Of a stretch of 64,000 nucleotides of DNA, positions 55,452-64,000 are shown one piece after another. Source of the stretch: Gluconacetobacter sacchari. GTDB lineage: Bacteria > Pseudomonadota > Alphaproteobacteria > Acetobacterales > Acetobacteraceae. The stretch lies in the NCBI RefSeq assembly GCF_014174255.1, contig NZ_JABEQJ010000005.1, forward strand, positions 62,001 to 126,000. Direction: 5' to 3'. A program made the position numbers and the translations under genes. Each line of letters starts with the position of its first letter. The first letter of the stretch is position 1. The notes beneath the pieces were generated by a model. That model was given only the letters and a program-made list of their open reading frames with translations. It was not told the DNA's origin and made no database searches.

Positions 55452-58316
55452 GTGCGCTACCGCAAGATCCTGACCCGGCTAACCTGTCTTCCCTGCTTTT
55501 TTGCGCTCATGACGGATGCCTTTTCCGCGCAAGGTCAGACGGTGCCCGCCACGCTCTACGATAGCACAAGCGGTCTTGCGAATATTTCAGTCATATCGGT
55601 GCTCCAATTGCCGACAAGGCAGATCGTGGTAGCGACCCAGCACGGATTTTTCCTTTTCGACGGGCGGCACTTCACCCCCTTCGGGCCGCGACAGGGCCTG
55701 CCGACCGGCGGCGTCGGCGTCAGCGCCGCGCTGACCAGCCATGGGAACCTGATCCTGGTCTATGCCGACATGATCTATGTCGCGCACGATCCGGCAGGCG
55801 CCGCCTCGCCCGACCGGCTCTATTTCCAGCCTGTCGATAGCGGACACGCGCTGGGGCATGACGGCCATCGCAAGATCACGCCCTGGCGCGGCGGCCTCGT
55901 CGTGACCGACCGTGATCGCCTGCTGTTCGTCCATGACGACGGCACTGGCGAACACATCACCCTTCTGGCCCGGATGCTGGCCATGCACGGCGATCCGCTG
56001 ACCGACGTGTCGGCCCTGCGCGCGGATGGCGATACGTTATGGATCGGCACCAGCGACGGTCGCCTGTGCGCCGTATCCGGCCCCACCCTACGCTGCCCGT
56101 CCCTGCCACCCATGGCCGAGCCACGCCGCATCGATGCCATCATCCAGGACCATGACGGCACGCTGTTTATCCGTACCCTGCATGAACTCCTCGTCGTTCC
56201 CCGCGATCCCGTAGCCGCGCATGTCGAAACGATTCCCCATGCCGGCTCCCAATATGATAATTACCAGCATCTGCTGACCCTTTCCTGGTCTCCGCAAGGC
56301 GCCCTGATCACCCAGACCGACGACAGCGAACTGGCGATCCGGACCAGGGAGAACTGGACGACCGTCACCCTGGCCGGCGAACAATCCAACTCGCCGCTGA
56401 GCGCCCTGCTATTCGACCAGCAGGGGGCCCTATGGATCGGCAAGATGGGCTACGGCCTCCTGCGCGCCGGGGGATTCGGCATCTTCGAGACATTCGGACG
56501 ACGCGACGGTCTGGCCAGCGACGTCATATGGCAGATGGCCCGCCAGCCCGCGGGCCCGATCTGGGTCGATACCGACACCGGCATCAGCGCATTGGACACC
56601 CGCACCAATCGCGTCGTCCGCACCATCGGCCAGGCCGGCTTCCATATCGCGGCCGACCGCCACAACGGCATCTGGCAGGCAGGATCGGAAGGTGTGAGCG
56701 TCCACGACGCGCAATCGGAGTGGCAGCGCGACTATGCGATCAAGCGGGTCAACCATGTCCTGATCGGCACGGGCGACGATATCTGGCTGCTGTCCGATCA
56801 CGGAGCATGGCTGGCCGATGCCGCCCGGCGCGACCAGGACCCCGTCGCCATTCCCGGCCTGGACCATTCCTATGTCACGGGGCAGATCGATGCGGCCGGA
56901 ACGGCCTGGCTGCTCGAAAGAGGGCGGCTGGTCGCCCGGCACCCCGACGGCACCATCAGCGTCGTGCTGGCCAAATGGCCCCTGGCGACCTTCGCCCCCT
57001 ACGCGATCGCCATTCAGGACGAGCACCGCCTGTGGTTCAGTGGCCAGGGTGGCGTCTATCGGCTGACGCATGACGGCGACCGGGTCGACGATCTGACATT
57101 CTACGACCCGATGACGGTCGGCAACGACATCCTGTACAGCCTGCTGGTTGACCGCGATGGCCGCATCTGGGCCGGGTCGGATCGCGGCGTGAACGTCTTC
57201 GACGGCCGACGCTGGGTCACCATCACCGAGGCGGACGGACTGGCCTCCAACGACCTCGACCAGGACAGCCTGCTGGAGGACGCGGACGGATCGATCTGGC
57301 TGGGTACCAGCCGCGGCCTGTCTCATCTTCTCCGGCCGGAGGCGCTGCTGACCGACATCTCCCCGCAACCGGTCATCACCGGCATGGAACTCGGCCAGAA
57401 CCCGTATCATGGCGAGCATGCGGCCTTCAGCCGCGCGCCCCTGCGCGTGACATTCGGCACCTTGGATTACCGCGACGCACCGCGCCTGCGGTTCCGCTAC
57501 CGGCTGGAAGGCGCGGACGAAGGTTGGAACGAGACCACCGAAGGATCAGTCCGCTATCCCTCGATGCCGCCCGGTACCCACCGCTTCATGCTGGTGGCCC
57601 TCGATCCGGACCGCCATCGGCAATCCGCGCTCGTGACCGCCACCGTCACCATGGCCTATCCCTGGTGGGATCGCTGGCCCGTACGATGCCTGGAGGCAGC
57701 GTGCCTGTTGCTGGCCCTCTACATGGCCTGGCGGATCCGGGTCGGGCTGCTGCTCAATCAACGCCGTAAACTCCAGGAGATCGTTGACAGCCAGACCGAC
57801 CAGATCCGCACCGCCCATCAGGCCCTGATTGAACAATCGCGTCTGGACAGCCTGACCGGATTGCTCAACCGGGGCGCGATCCAGTCCCTGCTGCAATCCA
57901 GCCTGGCCGACCGGCCAGCCGACACCGTCCTGATGGCGGTCTTGATCGACGTCGATCATTTCAAACGGATCAATGACGGCTGGGGTCACCTGACCGGCGA
58001 TGAAGTCCTGGTCGAAATCGGCAGCCGCCTGCGGCAGGGGCTGAACGTCGGTGACGCGGCGGGCCGCTATGGCGGCGAGGAATTCCTGATCGTACTGACC
58101 GGTGAGACCGCGACGGCGTCCCGCGTCCAGGCCCTCTGCCGCTCGCTGGGCGGGATGCCGGCCCCGGTCGGCAAGCCGGACCTTGTGGTCACGGTCAGCG
58201 CCGGCATCGCCATGGCACGCCGGGAAGAGACATGGCAGAGTCTGATCGCCCGCGCCGACGCCGCACTCTATCGCGCCAAGGCCGAGGGACGGAACCGGGT
58301 GATCGAGGCCCCCTGA
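55452..58316 (+). CDS. Beta-propeller (Reg_prop) sensor diguanylate cyclase
   Basis: An inner-membrane sensor of 954 residues from GTG 55452, which begins a good signal peptide (RYRKILTRLTCLPCFFALM). The frame is open further upstream to ATG 55287, but that part has low third-position GC. Repeats of the form LWIGTS and IWAGSDRGV mark the two-component-regulator propeller. A Y_Y_Y-type domain (RFRYRLEGADEGWNE) and one membrane helix near 742-765 follow, then a GGDEF domain with RYGGEEF (GGEEF at about 874-878), which makes cyclic di-GMP. The RxxD inhibitory site is degenerate (NVGD). The ligand is unknown, perhaps a polysaccharide. Confidence 0.93.
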   Translation: MRYRKILTRLTCLPCFFALMTDAFSAQGQTVPATLYDSTSGLANISVISVLQLPTRQIVVATQHGFFLFDGRHFTPFGPRQGLPTGGVGVSAALTSHGNLILVYADMIYVAHDPAGAASPDRLYFQPVDSGHALGHDGHRKITPWRGGLVVTDRDRLLFVHDDGTGEHITLLARMLAMHGDPLTDVSALRADGDTLWIGTSDGRLCAVSGPTLRCPSLPPMAEPRRIDAIIQDHDGTLFIRTLHELLVVPRDPVAAHVETIPHAGSQYDNYQHLLTLSWSPQGALITQTDDSELAIRTRENWTTVTLAGEQSNSPLSALLFDQQGALWIGKMGYGLLRAGGFGIFETFGRRDGLASDVIWQMARQPAGPIWVDTDTGISALDTRTNRVVRTIGQAGFHIAADRHNGIWQAGSEGVSVHDAQSEWQRDYAIKRVNHVLIGTGDDIWLLSDHGAWLADAARRDQDPVAIPGLDHSYVTGQIDAAGTAWLLERGRLVARHPDGTISVVLAKWPLATFAPYAIAIQDEHRLWFSGQGGVYRLTHDGDRVDDLTFYDPMTVGNDILYSLLVDRDGRIWAGSDRGVNVFDGRRWVTITEADGLASNDLDQDSLLEDADGSIWLGTSRGLSHLLRPEALLTDISPQPVITGMELGQNPYHGEHAAFSRAPLRVTFGTLDYRDAPRLRFRYRLEGADEGWNETTEGSVRYPSMPPGTHRFMLVALDPDRHRQSALVTATVTMAYPWWDRWPVRCLEAACLLLALYMAWRIRVGLLLNQRRKLQEIVDSQTDQIRTAHQALIEQSRLDSLTGLLNRGAIQSLLQSSLADRPADTVLMAVLIDVDHFKRINDGWGHLTGDEVLVEIGSRLRQGLNVGDAAGRYGGEEFLIVLTGETATASRVQALCRSLGGMPAPVGKPDLVVTVSAGIAMARREETWQSLIARADAALYRAKAEGRNRVIEAP

Positions 58317-58375
58317 CGCTGCCCCCTGGACCCTGGCCCCTGATCCTGGCCCATGGCGCAGTCCCGCGTCGCCAT

Positions 58376-58957
58376 TCAGCCTGCTGTCCGACCGTCCACC
58401 CGCGCCAATGCCTCCGCCAGCCAGGGTCCGGCCGCAGCCGTGCTGCCCGGACAGGCCATTTCCAGCAGCGTCACCCCCTCGACGATCGACAGCAGAGCCG
58501 CGGGCGGACAGGGATGATCCGGGTCCGGGATCAGCCGTGTGCCGATCCACGCCGTCCAATCCGCGACCACCGCCTTCGCGACCGTGTCGTACGGCGCTTC
58601 GCCGGCGGCGGCGCGGGCGATCACGTCGGTCCATACCCGCATGAACGGCATCATCACCGGATCCCGCCCCAGCGCCAGGACCTCGCCCAGGAATGCGCCC
58701 GGCGAAACCGGCGGCCCCACGCTGTAGGCCTGGAGCAGCACGGACAGCTTCTCGCCGATCCGGGCCAGGATTCCGGTAACCAGCGCGTCCTTGCTCCCGA
58801 AATAATAGATCAGCATCCGATCGCTGGTACCCAGCCGCCGGGCCAGTCCGCGCAAACCCATCGTGCCCAGTCCCTCGCGCAGCACGAGTTCGGCCGCCGC
58901 GTCCGCCAGGGCGTTGCGCCGCCCCAGCCGATCCGGCGCCGCGGAATCATCGCTCAT
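58376..58957 (-). CDS. TetR-family transcriptional regulator
   Basis: A 193-residue repressor-type protein. The N-terminal helix-turn-helix is GLRGLARRLGTSDRMLIYYFGSKDAL (the LIYYFGSKD turn is typical). The C-terminal ligand domain is variable. It diverges from the DUF5367-type gene across an 88-base gap that contains a tgaagcg/cgcttca inverted repeat, so it probably controls that gene and itself. The effector is unknown. Confidence 0.92.
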   Translation of the reverse strand: MSDDSAAPDRLGRRNALADAAAELVLREGLGTMGLRGLARRLGTSDRMLIYYFGSKDALVTGILARIGEKLSVLLQAYSVGPPVSPGAFLGEVLALGRDPVMMPFMRVWTDVIARAAAGEAPYDTVAKAVVADWTAWIGTRLIPDPDHPCPPAALLSIVEGVTLLEMACPGSTAAAGPWLAEALARVDGRTAG

Positions 58958-58987
58958 GAAATTCTCTCAAAAAATGCGATTCCGTAT

Positions 58988-59028
58988 TGAAGCGGCCGCT
59001 ACAGAACGATAGTGTAACAGGCGCTTCA
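58988..59028. promoter_or_regulatory. Inverted repeat in the TetR/DUF5367 divergent promoter
   Basis: Seven-base arms tgaagcg (58988-58994) and cgcttca (59022-59028) separated by 27 bases, which also contain the palindrome gcggccgc. The location between divergent starts (58957 minus, 59046 plus) is where a TetR repressor would bind. The arms are far apart for a single TetR dimer, so two sites or coincidence are possible. Confidence 0.4.
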
Positions 59029-59045
59029 TAGAAGGTGAGACACCA

Positions 59046-59441
59046 ATGCTCCGCTTGAATCAGATCATCATTTGCTCCGTCGTGGCATTCCTTTTCTGGG
59101 CTCTGGCCACCCTGTTCGTCCATACCGCGCCCGGTAGCCTGTATGGCATGCGCGGCGATATCGGCTTCTTGACCAGCATCCCGGTCGCACTGCTCAGTGT
59201 CTGGCTTGTTTGCCGCCTGGCACGGCTGGAAGGCAACCAGATCCTGTCCGGCTGCCTGTTCATCATGGCCGACGCCATGCTGTACGATGCCGTCGCCCTA
59301 CGCTGGTTCCCGGCGCTCTACGCAGCCGACGACCACACCTGCCGCCTGGCCTCCGCGTGGCTGCTTTGGGGCTACGGCATCAGTGCCTGGGGCGCCCTGC
59401 TGCTGGGCCTGTGGCGAGAAAGGCAGGCAGCCCGGGCATGA
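59046..59441 (+). CDS. Small four-helix membrane protein, DUF5367-type
   Basis: A 131-residue protein with four membrane segments (about residues 7-27, 40-60, 67-83, 102-122). The order LFVHTAPGSLYG, SIPVALLSVWLV and DAVALRWFPALYAADD fits the DUF5367 family, whose function is not known. The start ATG 59046 lies 11 bases after a GGTGAG. It is probably regulated by the divergent TetR. Its last 62 bases overlap the end of the convergent ABC ATPase gene. Confidence 0.8.
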   Translation: MLRLNQIIICSVVAFLFWALATLFVHTAPGSLYGMRGDIGFLTSIPVALLSVWLVCRLARLEGNQILSGCLFIMADAMLYDAVALRWFPALYAADDHTCRLASAWLLWGYGISAWGALLLGLWRERQAARA

Positions 59442-60450
59442 GGTCGGGCTCCGCCCCCAGCACCGGGTAATGACACGCCACCTCACGTCCATCCGGCAGG
59501 CGCCGCAACACTGGAGGATCGACACTGCAACGGTCGCGCATCGCAGGACATCGAGGATGAAACCGGCAGCCGGGCGGCGGCGCGATCGGGCTGGGCACGT
59601 CGCCACGCAACGGCGGCGGCAACCCATCCGTGCGCGCCACCGGCTCCGGCACCGCGGCGATCAGGGCGGCGGTATAGGGGTGGGCCGGGTGATGCAGCAC
59701 GGCGTCGGCTTCGCCCAGTTCGACGATCGCACCCAGATACATCACCGCGACCCGGGTCGAAATCTGCCGCACCACCGCCAGATCATGGGCAACGAAGACA
59801 TAGGTCAGCCCCATCCGGTCACGCAGATCCATGAACAGATTCACGATCTGCGCCTGGATCGACACGTCCAGCGCCGCCACCGGTTCGTCGGCCACCACCA
59901 GACGAGGCGACAACGCCAGGGCACGGGCAATATTGATCCGTTGCCGCTGGCCGCCCGAAAATTCATGCGGATAGCGCGCCAGCGCCGCCTGCGGCAGACC
60001 CACCAGATCCATCAGTTCCACCAGCCGACGCGCGATCTCCACGCCGTTGCGCCGCCCGCCGCCGGGGGCGGAATGCACGCGCAACGGCTCGGCCACCAGA
60101 TCGCCGACCGGCCGACGCGGGTTCAACGCGGCATAGGAATCCTGGAATACCATCTGCATGTCTTGCCGCAACGGGCGCAACCGCCTCTCCGGCATCGCGG
60201 TGATATCGATGCCATCGAAGACCACCCTCCCCCCACTCGGCCTGACCAGCCGCAGCATGCATCGGCCCAGGGTCGATTTGCCACAGCCGGATTCGCCGAC
60301 CAGGCCCAGCACCTCACCGGCCTGCACCGCAAGCGACACGCCATCCAGCGCACGCAGCACCCGCCCGCGCCCCACGCGATAGGTCATACGCAAATCATGC
60401 GTCTCGATCAGCGGAGATGACGTTTCGACCGGCAGAGGGGTCACGCGCAA
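59380..60450 (-). CDS. Peptide/nickel-type ABC transporter ATPase (OppF/DppF-like)
   Basis: A 356-residue ATPase with Walker A LVGESGCGKSTLGR, signature FSGGQRQRINIARAL and Walker B LVVADEPVAALDVS. The C-terminal cysteine-rich oligopeptide-type tail GCRFHPRCPAMRDRCS is diagnostic for the peptide subfamily. The start overlaps the preceding ATPase stop by 10 bases. Its 3' end extends into the convergent DUF5367-type gene. It is the second ATPase of the transporter. Confidence 0.93.
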   Translation of the reverse strand: MRVTPLPVETSSPLIETHDLRMTYRVGRGRVLRALDGVSLAVQAGEVLGLVGESGCGKSTLGRCMLRLVRPSGGRVVFDGIDITAMPERRLRPLRQDMQMVFQDSYAALNPRRPVGDLVAEPLRVHSAPGGGRRNGVEIARRLVELMDLVGLPQAALARYPHEFSGGQRQRINIARALALSPRLVVADEPVAALDVSIQAQIVNLFMDLRDRMGLTYVFVAHDLAVVRQISTRVAVMYLGAIVELGEADAVLHHPAHPYTAALIAAVPEPVARTDGLPPPLRGDVPSPIAPPPGCRFHPRCPAMRDRCSVDPPVLRRLPDGREVACHYPVLGAEPDLMPGLPAFLATGPAAGRPRH

Positions 60451-61451
60451 AACTCCGGAACGAAACGTGGCGGCAAAGGGCGCCCTTCGGTCGGCAGAAC
60501 ACAGGCAACGTCCTGTTCTCCGCAGGCAACCAGCGGCGGCCGCACGGCACAGGCCTCATGGACATGGGTACAGCGTAGCGCAAAAGGGCAGCCAGCGGGC
60601 CGCTCGTCCGGCGTCGGCGGACTGCCCGAAATGGACGGCAGACGCTTCGGGCGCGGACCATGCAGCGGCGGAATCGAATCCAGCAGCGCCGCGGTGTAAG
60701 GATGCCCCGGCCGCGCGAACAGCGCCCCGGTCGGCCCGCGTTCGGCCACCAGCCCGCTATACAGCACCAGCGTCCGATCGCAGGTCTCGGCCACCACGCC
60801 CATATCATGGGTGATCAGCAGCACCGAGGAGCCGTAATCCCGCCGCAGCCCGCGCAACAGGTCCAGGATCTGCGCCTGCACCGTCACATCCAGCGCCGTC
60901 GTCGGTTCGTCGGCGATCAGCAGCGCCGGATTGCACGATAGCGCCATCGCGATCATCGCCCGCTGGCGCAGACCACCGGATAATTGATGCGGATATCGTC
61001 CAGCCACCTGCTCCGGGTCGGGCACTCCCATGTCACCCAGCAGGCGCACCGTGCGCGACCGTGCCTCCTTTCGAGAAATTTTTTGATGCGCGCGGATCTG
61101 TTCGTCAATCTGCCACCCTACCGTATAGACTGGGGTAAAGGCGGTCATCGGGTCCTGGAAGATCATCGCGATCTCGCGACCGCGCAGGGCGCGATAGGTC
61201 CGTGGCGCCAGCCCCACCAGTTCGCGCCCGCGAAAACGCACCGACCCGCTGACGCGCGCACCCGGCACATCGATCAACCCCATGATCGCCAGCGAGGTCA
61301 CACTCTTGCCCGATCCGGACTCGCCCACGATGCCCAAGATTTCCCGAGCGCCCAGCGTAAAGGATACGGATTCGACGATCGGCACCAACCGCCCGCCGAT
61401 GGGCAGCGCCACCGTCAGGTCACGCACCGCCAGCAGCGTGTCACCCTCCAT
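60441..61451 (-). CDS. Peptide-type ABC transporter ATPase (OppD/DppD-like)
   Basis: A 336-residue ATPase starting at ATG 61451 ([17 protein letters not shown]); an upstream open frame is not family-like. Walker A is [15 protein letters not shown], signature [15 protein letters not shown], Walker [15 protein letters not shown]. The C-terminal [14 protein letters not shown] segment is the oligopeptide-family cysteine tail. The signature has GGL in place of GGQ, a tolerated variant in the family. It overlaps the permease gene by 11 bases. Confidence 0.93.
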   Translation of the reverse strand: MEGDTLLAVRDLTVALPIGGRLVPIVESVSFTLGAREILGIVGESGSGKSVTSLAIMGLIDVPGARVSGSVRFRGRELVGLAPRTYRALRGREIAMIFQDPMTAFTPVYTVGWQIDEQIRAHQKISRKEARSRTVRLLGDMGVPDPEQVAGRYPHQLSGGLRQRAMIAMALSCNPALLIADEPTTALDVTVQAQILDLLRGLRRDYGSSVLLITHDMGVVAETCDRTLVLYSGLVAERGPTGALFARPGHPYTAALLDSIPPLHGPRPKRLPSISGSPPTPDERPAGCPFALRCTHVHEACAVRPPLVACGEQDVACVLPTEGRPLPPRFVPEFCA

Positions 61452-62415
61452 CGCGCACTCTCGGGTCAAGCACCGCATACACCATGTCGACCGCCGCATT
61501 GGCGACCACGACGAACACCGCCGAATACATCACCGTGGCCATGATCAGCGGCAGGTCCAGATTCGACAGCCCCTGGTAGGTCAACCGTCCCACCCCCTGC
61601 AAACCGAACACCACCTCGGTCAGCAATGCACCGCCCCCGACCAGTTGCGCGAAATCCAGACCGAACAGCGATACGAAGGTGATCATCGAGGTGCGCAGCC
61701 CGTGAACCAGCAGCACCCGCACCGGCGACAAGCCCTTGGCACGGGCGGTACGCATGAAATCCTCGCTCTGTACCGCGACCAGATCGGCACGCAGCACACG
61801 GCTGTAGATACCCACGAACAGCACCGCCAACGTCAGCCACGGCAGCAGCAGCACGCGAAACCAGCCCAGCGGATCCTCGGTCAGCGGCACGTATCCCAGC
61901 CCCGGAACCCAGGAAAACAGCCAGCTTTCGTGATAACGGCTCTGCGTCACCAGATTGACCACCTGTCCCAGCCAGAAGACCGGCGTGGAAATCCCGACCA
62001 GCCCCAGCATCATCAGGCCGCGATCCACCCAACTGCCGCGCAGCGCCGCCGCGATCACGCCCATGACCACCGACAGCACCACCCAGATCACGGCGGCCCC
62101 CGAGACCAGAGACACCGTGACCGGCGCCGCCTCCAGGATCTCGGGCACCACTTTCTGTCCACGATTGACGTAGGATGTCAGATCCCGCGTGACGAACAGC
62201 TTTTCCATCATCCGCGCATATTGCACCGGCAAGGGCCGGTCGAACCCGTATTCCACACGCACCCGTGCCATCGTCTCGGGCGAGGCATTGCGCCCGGCAA
62301 TGCGCGCCGTCGGGTCCGCCCCCGGCGTGGCGAAGAAGACCAGAAACACCAGTACCGAAATCCCGACGAGCACGAACAGCATCTGGCCCAGACGCCACAG
62401 GACACTCGTCACCAT
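61441..62415 (-). CDS. Peptide-type ABC transporter permease (DppB-like)
   Basis: A 324-residue permease with about six membrane helices. The N-terminal LGQMLFVLVGISVLVFLVFF and the large periplasmic loop with ATPGADPTARIAGRNASPETM fit the DppB/OppB group, and the EAA-type loop is EDFMRTARAKGLSPVRVLLVHGLR. The start ATG 62415 overlaps the DppC-like stop by 1 base. Confidence 0.92.
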   Translation of the reverse strand: MVTSVLWRLGQMLFVLVGISVLVFLVFFATPGADPTARIAGRNASPETMARVRVEYGFDRPLPVQYARMMEKLFVTRDLTSYVNRGQKVVPEILEAAPVTVSLVSGAAVIWVVLSVVMGVIAAALRGSWVDRGLMMLGLVGISTPVFWLGQVVNLVTQSRYHESWLFSWVPGLGYVPLTEDPLGWFRVLLLPWLTLAVLFVGIYSRVLRADLVAVQSEDFMRTARAKGLSPVRVLLVHGLRTSMITFVSLFGLDFAQLVGGGALLTEVVFGLQGVGRLTYQGLSNLDLPLIMATVMYSAVFVVVANAAVDMVYAVLDPRVRDGG

Positions 62416-63437
62416 CACACGCGCTCCCGTCCGCTGTCGCGCACGTCCAGCGCGTCGCGCATCCCGTCCCCCAGCACGTTCAACGACAGTACCACGATGA
62501 CGATCGCCAACCCCGGCGCAACAGCCACCATCGGGCGGGTATAGATCAGTCCCTCGCCATCCTGGATAATCGTGCCCCATGACGCGCCCGGTGCCTGCAC
62601 CCCGATCGACAGGAACGACAACGCCGATTCCACCATCATCGCCAGCGCCATCATCAGCGGCGCCAGCACGACCAGCGTCCCGGTAACATTGGGCAGGATG
62701 TCTCGCAGCACGATGCGATATCCCGGCACGCCCAGCGCCCGCGCCGCGGTGACGAATTCCGCCCGCCGCAGCGTCATCACCCGCCCGCGCACCGGCCGCG
62801 CCGCATAAGGCACATAGACCAGTGCGATGATGCAGATCGGGATCAGCAGATTGTCGCTGCCGATCGTGATCGGCCCCAGCGTCAATCCCTGGCTGACTGT
62901 GACGATGGAAAGCGAGATCGCGAACAGATAGACCGGCACCGCCCACATGATGTCCATGACGCGCGACAGCACCGCATCGACCACACCTCCGACATAGCCC
63001 GCGACGATCCCCACCATCCCCGCCAGCACGATGCATAGCGCGGCGGCGCAGAAGGAAATCATCAGCGACGTCCGCCCGCCATACAGCAGGCGTGCCGCCA
63101 GATCGCGCCCCTGGCTGTCCGCCCCGAGAAGATCCGCCGAAGCGCGCCAGGTCGGCCCGATCGGCGACAGGCCCAGATGCAGCGGATTGTCGTTGGGCTG
63201 CATGATGTCGACAGGGCGCCCGTCGATCATCACCGATCCCGCGACGTTGGAAGTGAACGGATCGGTATGCGCCACATCGCGCGCATAAAGCGGCGCCAGC
63301 AGGCAACCAACCGTCACCACCAGCAACACCAGCAGCGCCGTCATCGCCGCGCGGTCGCGCGCCAGCCTGCGCCCCGCACGCCGCCATGGCCCGACAGGCT
63401 TGGACGCAAAAGGGGAGGTCGCGGTCGGCGCGGTCAT
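62415..63437 (-). CDS. Peptide-type ABC transporter permease (DppC-like)
   Basis: A 340-residue permease. After an N-terminal OppC_N region (RDRAAMTALLVLLVVTVGCL) comes LLGADSQGRDLAARLLYGGRTSL, a hallmark of the DppC/OppC group, then the EAA loop in FVTAARALGVPGYRIVLRDILPN. The C-terminus has SIGVQAPGASWGTIIQDGE. It follows the binding-protein gene by 13 bases on the minus strand. Confidence 0.93.
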   Translation of the reverse strand: MTAPTATSPFASKPVGPWRRAGRRLARDRAAMTALLVLLVVTVGCLLAPLYARDVAHTDPFTSNVAGSVMIDGRPVDIMQPNDNPLHLGLSPIGPTWRASADLLGADSQGRDLAARLLYGGRTSLMISFCAAALCIVLAGMVGIVAGYVGGVVDAVLSRVMDIMWAVPVYLFAISLSIVTVSQGLTLGPITIGSDNLLIPICIIALVYVPYAARPVRGRVMTLRRAEFVTAARALGVPGYRIVLRDILPNVTGTLVVLAPLMMALAMMVESALSFLSIGVQAPGASWGTIIQDGEGLIYTRPMVAVAPGLAIVIVVLSLNVLGDGMRDALDVRDSGRERV

Positions 63438-63450
63438 GAAGGGAATCTCC

Positions 63451-64000
63451 TCAACGGACCCAAACCTGCGAGAAGGTCATGTGATACAGGTCCGTATAGA
63501 AATAATTCCCCAGCCTGGACGATACCAGATCGATATAATTGATCCGAATGGCCGGCGCGGCCGGGGAATCACGGGTGACGATCCGCCCTGCCCGTGCCCA
63601 AAGCTCGGCGGCCCGCGCCGGATCGGTCGCCTGCTTGGCCGCGTCCATCGCCGCCTGAGCGTCCTTGTCGCAATAGCCGGCGATATTGATTGAATTGTCA
63701 CTGCCGGGATGAAAATTCTCGCATCCGAACAGAGCATCCAGAAAATTGGAGGCCGAGGGATAATCGGCGAACCAGTCTGTTACGCTGATCTGCACGTGGT
63801 TCGACGTATTCTGTATGTAGTTGAACTGCACCGCATGCGCCAATGGCTTGACGCTGGCGTCATAGCCGATGGCCTGGAGCATGTTGCGCAGCCACACGCC
63901 CATGCTCATCTCGACGGCGGTGTTCTGCACCACCACCGTCACCTTCTGCCCGGCGGTGCCGCTGGCGGCCACCATCCGGCGCGCTCCCTCCAGATCGGGC
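63451..64000 (-). CDS. Peptide-type ABC transporter substrate-binding protein, C-terminal part (runs off window)
   Basis: Only the last 183 residues lie in the window; the frame continues past 64000. The visible part has VTDWFADYPSASNFLDALFGC and a C-terminal Ile-Asn-rich block (INYIDLVSSRLGNYFYTDLY) typical of the SBP_bac_5 family. The phrase QFNYIQNTSNHVQISVTDW fits the ligand pocket side. It is the first gene of the transporter operon (binding protein, DppC, DppB, DppD, DppF order on the minus strand). The substrate is a peptide or similar, by family. Confidence 0.88.
   Translation of the reverse strand, partial: PDLEGARRMVAASGTAGQKVTVVVQNTAVEMSMGVWLRNMLQAIGYDASVKPLAHAVQFNYIQNTSNHVQISVTDWFADYPSASNFLDALFGCENFHPGSDNSINIAGYCDKDAQAAMDAAKQATDPARAAELWARAGRIVTRDSPAAPAIRINYIDLVSSRLGNYFYTDLYHMTFSQVWVR

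Overview
The window is high-GC DNA with alphaproteobacterial gene order, most likely from an acetic acid bacterium (Acetobacteraceae, Gluconacetobacter/Komagataeibacter-like). The reasons are the TIGR02300 gene - aroA - cmk - rpsA order, dnaX-ybaB-recR next to a small SRP RNA, an FolM-like reductase beside folB, and a lysine/alanine/proline-rich H1-like protein. Species is not determined. Most of the window is chromosomal housekeeping sequence, with two accessory-looking segments (about 21.3-32.7 kb and 47.3-52.8 kb). No tRNA, rRNA, CRISPR array, insertion sequence or prophage was recognised.

Left part (1-20.4 kb): the end of a cytochrome c maturation operon (ccmFGHI, ccmF cut by the window edge); a zinc-ribbon membrane protein; an SDHAF4-type small protein; a bacterioferritin-associated ferredoxin behind a Fur-box-like site; a class C beta-lactamase-fold hydrolase; a two-domain M16 peptidase; a ureohydrolase-fold protein; an MFS exporter. 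Then come rpsA, cmk and aroA (minus strand), a TIGR02300 zinc-ribbon protein, folB with a pteridine-reductase-like SDR, and recR-ybaB-dnaX preceded by the SRP RNA.

Middle (20.6-46.2 kb): a thioredoxin-fold isomerase-like gene diverges from a tightly packed nine-gene unit on the plus strand. That unit encodes a TonB-dependent receptor, LysR regulator, FAD/NAD(P) oxidoreductase, M19-like protein lacking canonical metal ligands, a four-component polyamine-type ABC importer, and a type B carboxylesterase. It reads as a complete import-and-catabolism module for an unidentified compound and is the best candidate for an undescribed system. Gamma-glutamyltranspeptidase, methionine aminopeptidase, a D,D-carboxypeptidase, clpS-clpA, a DUF3465 protein, PPK2, an SDR, YqgE, a HAD phosphatase, pyrD and fumC follow.

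Right part (46.4-64 kb): an H1-like DNA-binding protein, a 1.5-kb stretch without a convincing gene that includes a very AT-rich island, then a run of small proteins, an SMR pump, a CHRD-domain protein, a PlsC acyltransferase with a CG dinucleotide tract, and DNA polymerase IV. These are followed by an alpha/beta hydrolase, a large beta-propeller/diguanylate cyclase sensor, a TetR regulator divergent from a DUF5367-type membrane protein, and a dipeptide/oligopeptide ABC transporter operon whose binding-protein gene runs off the right edge.
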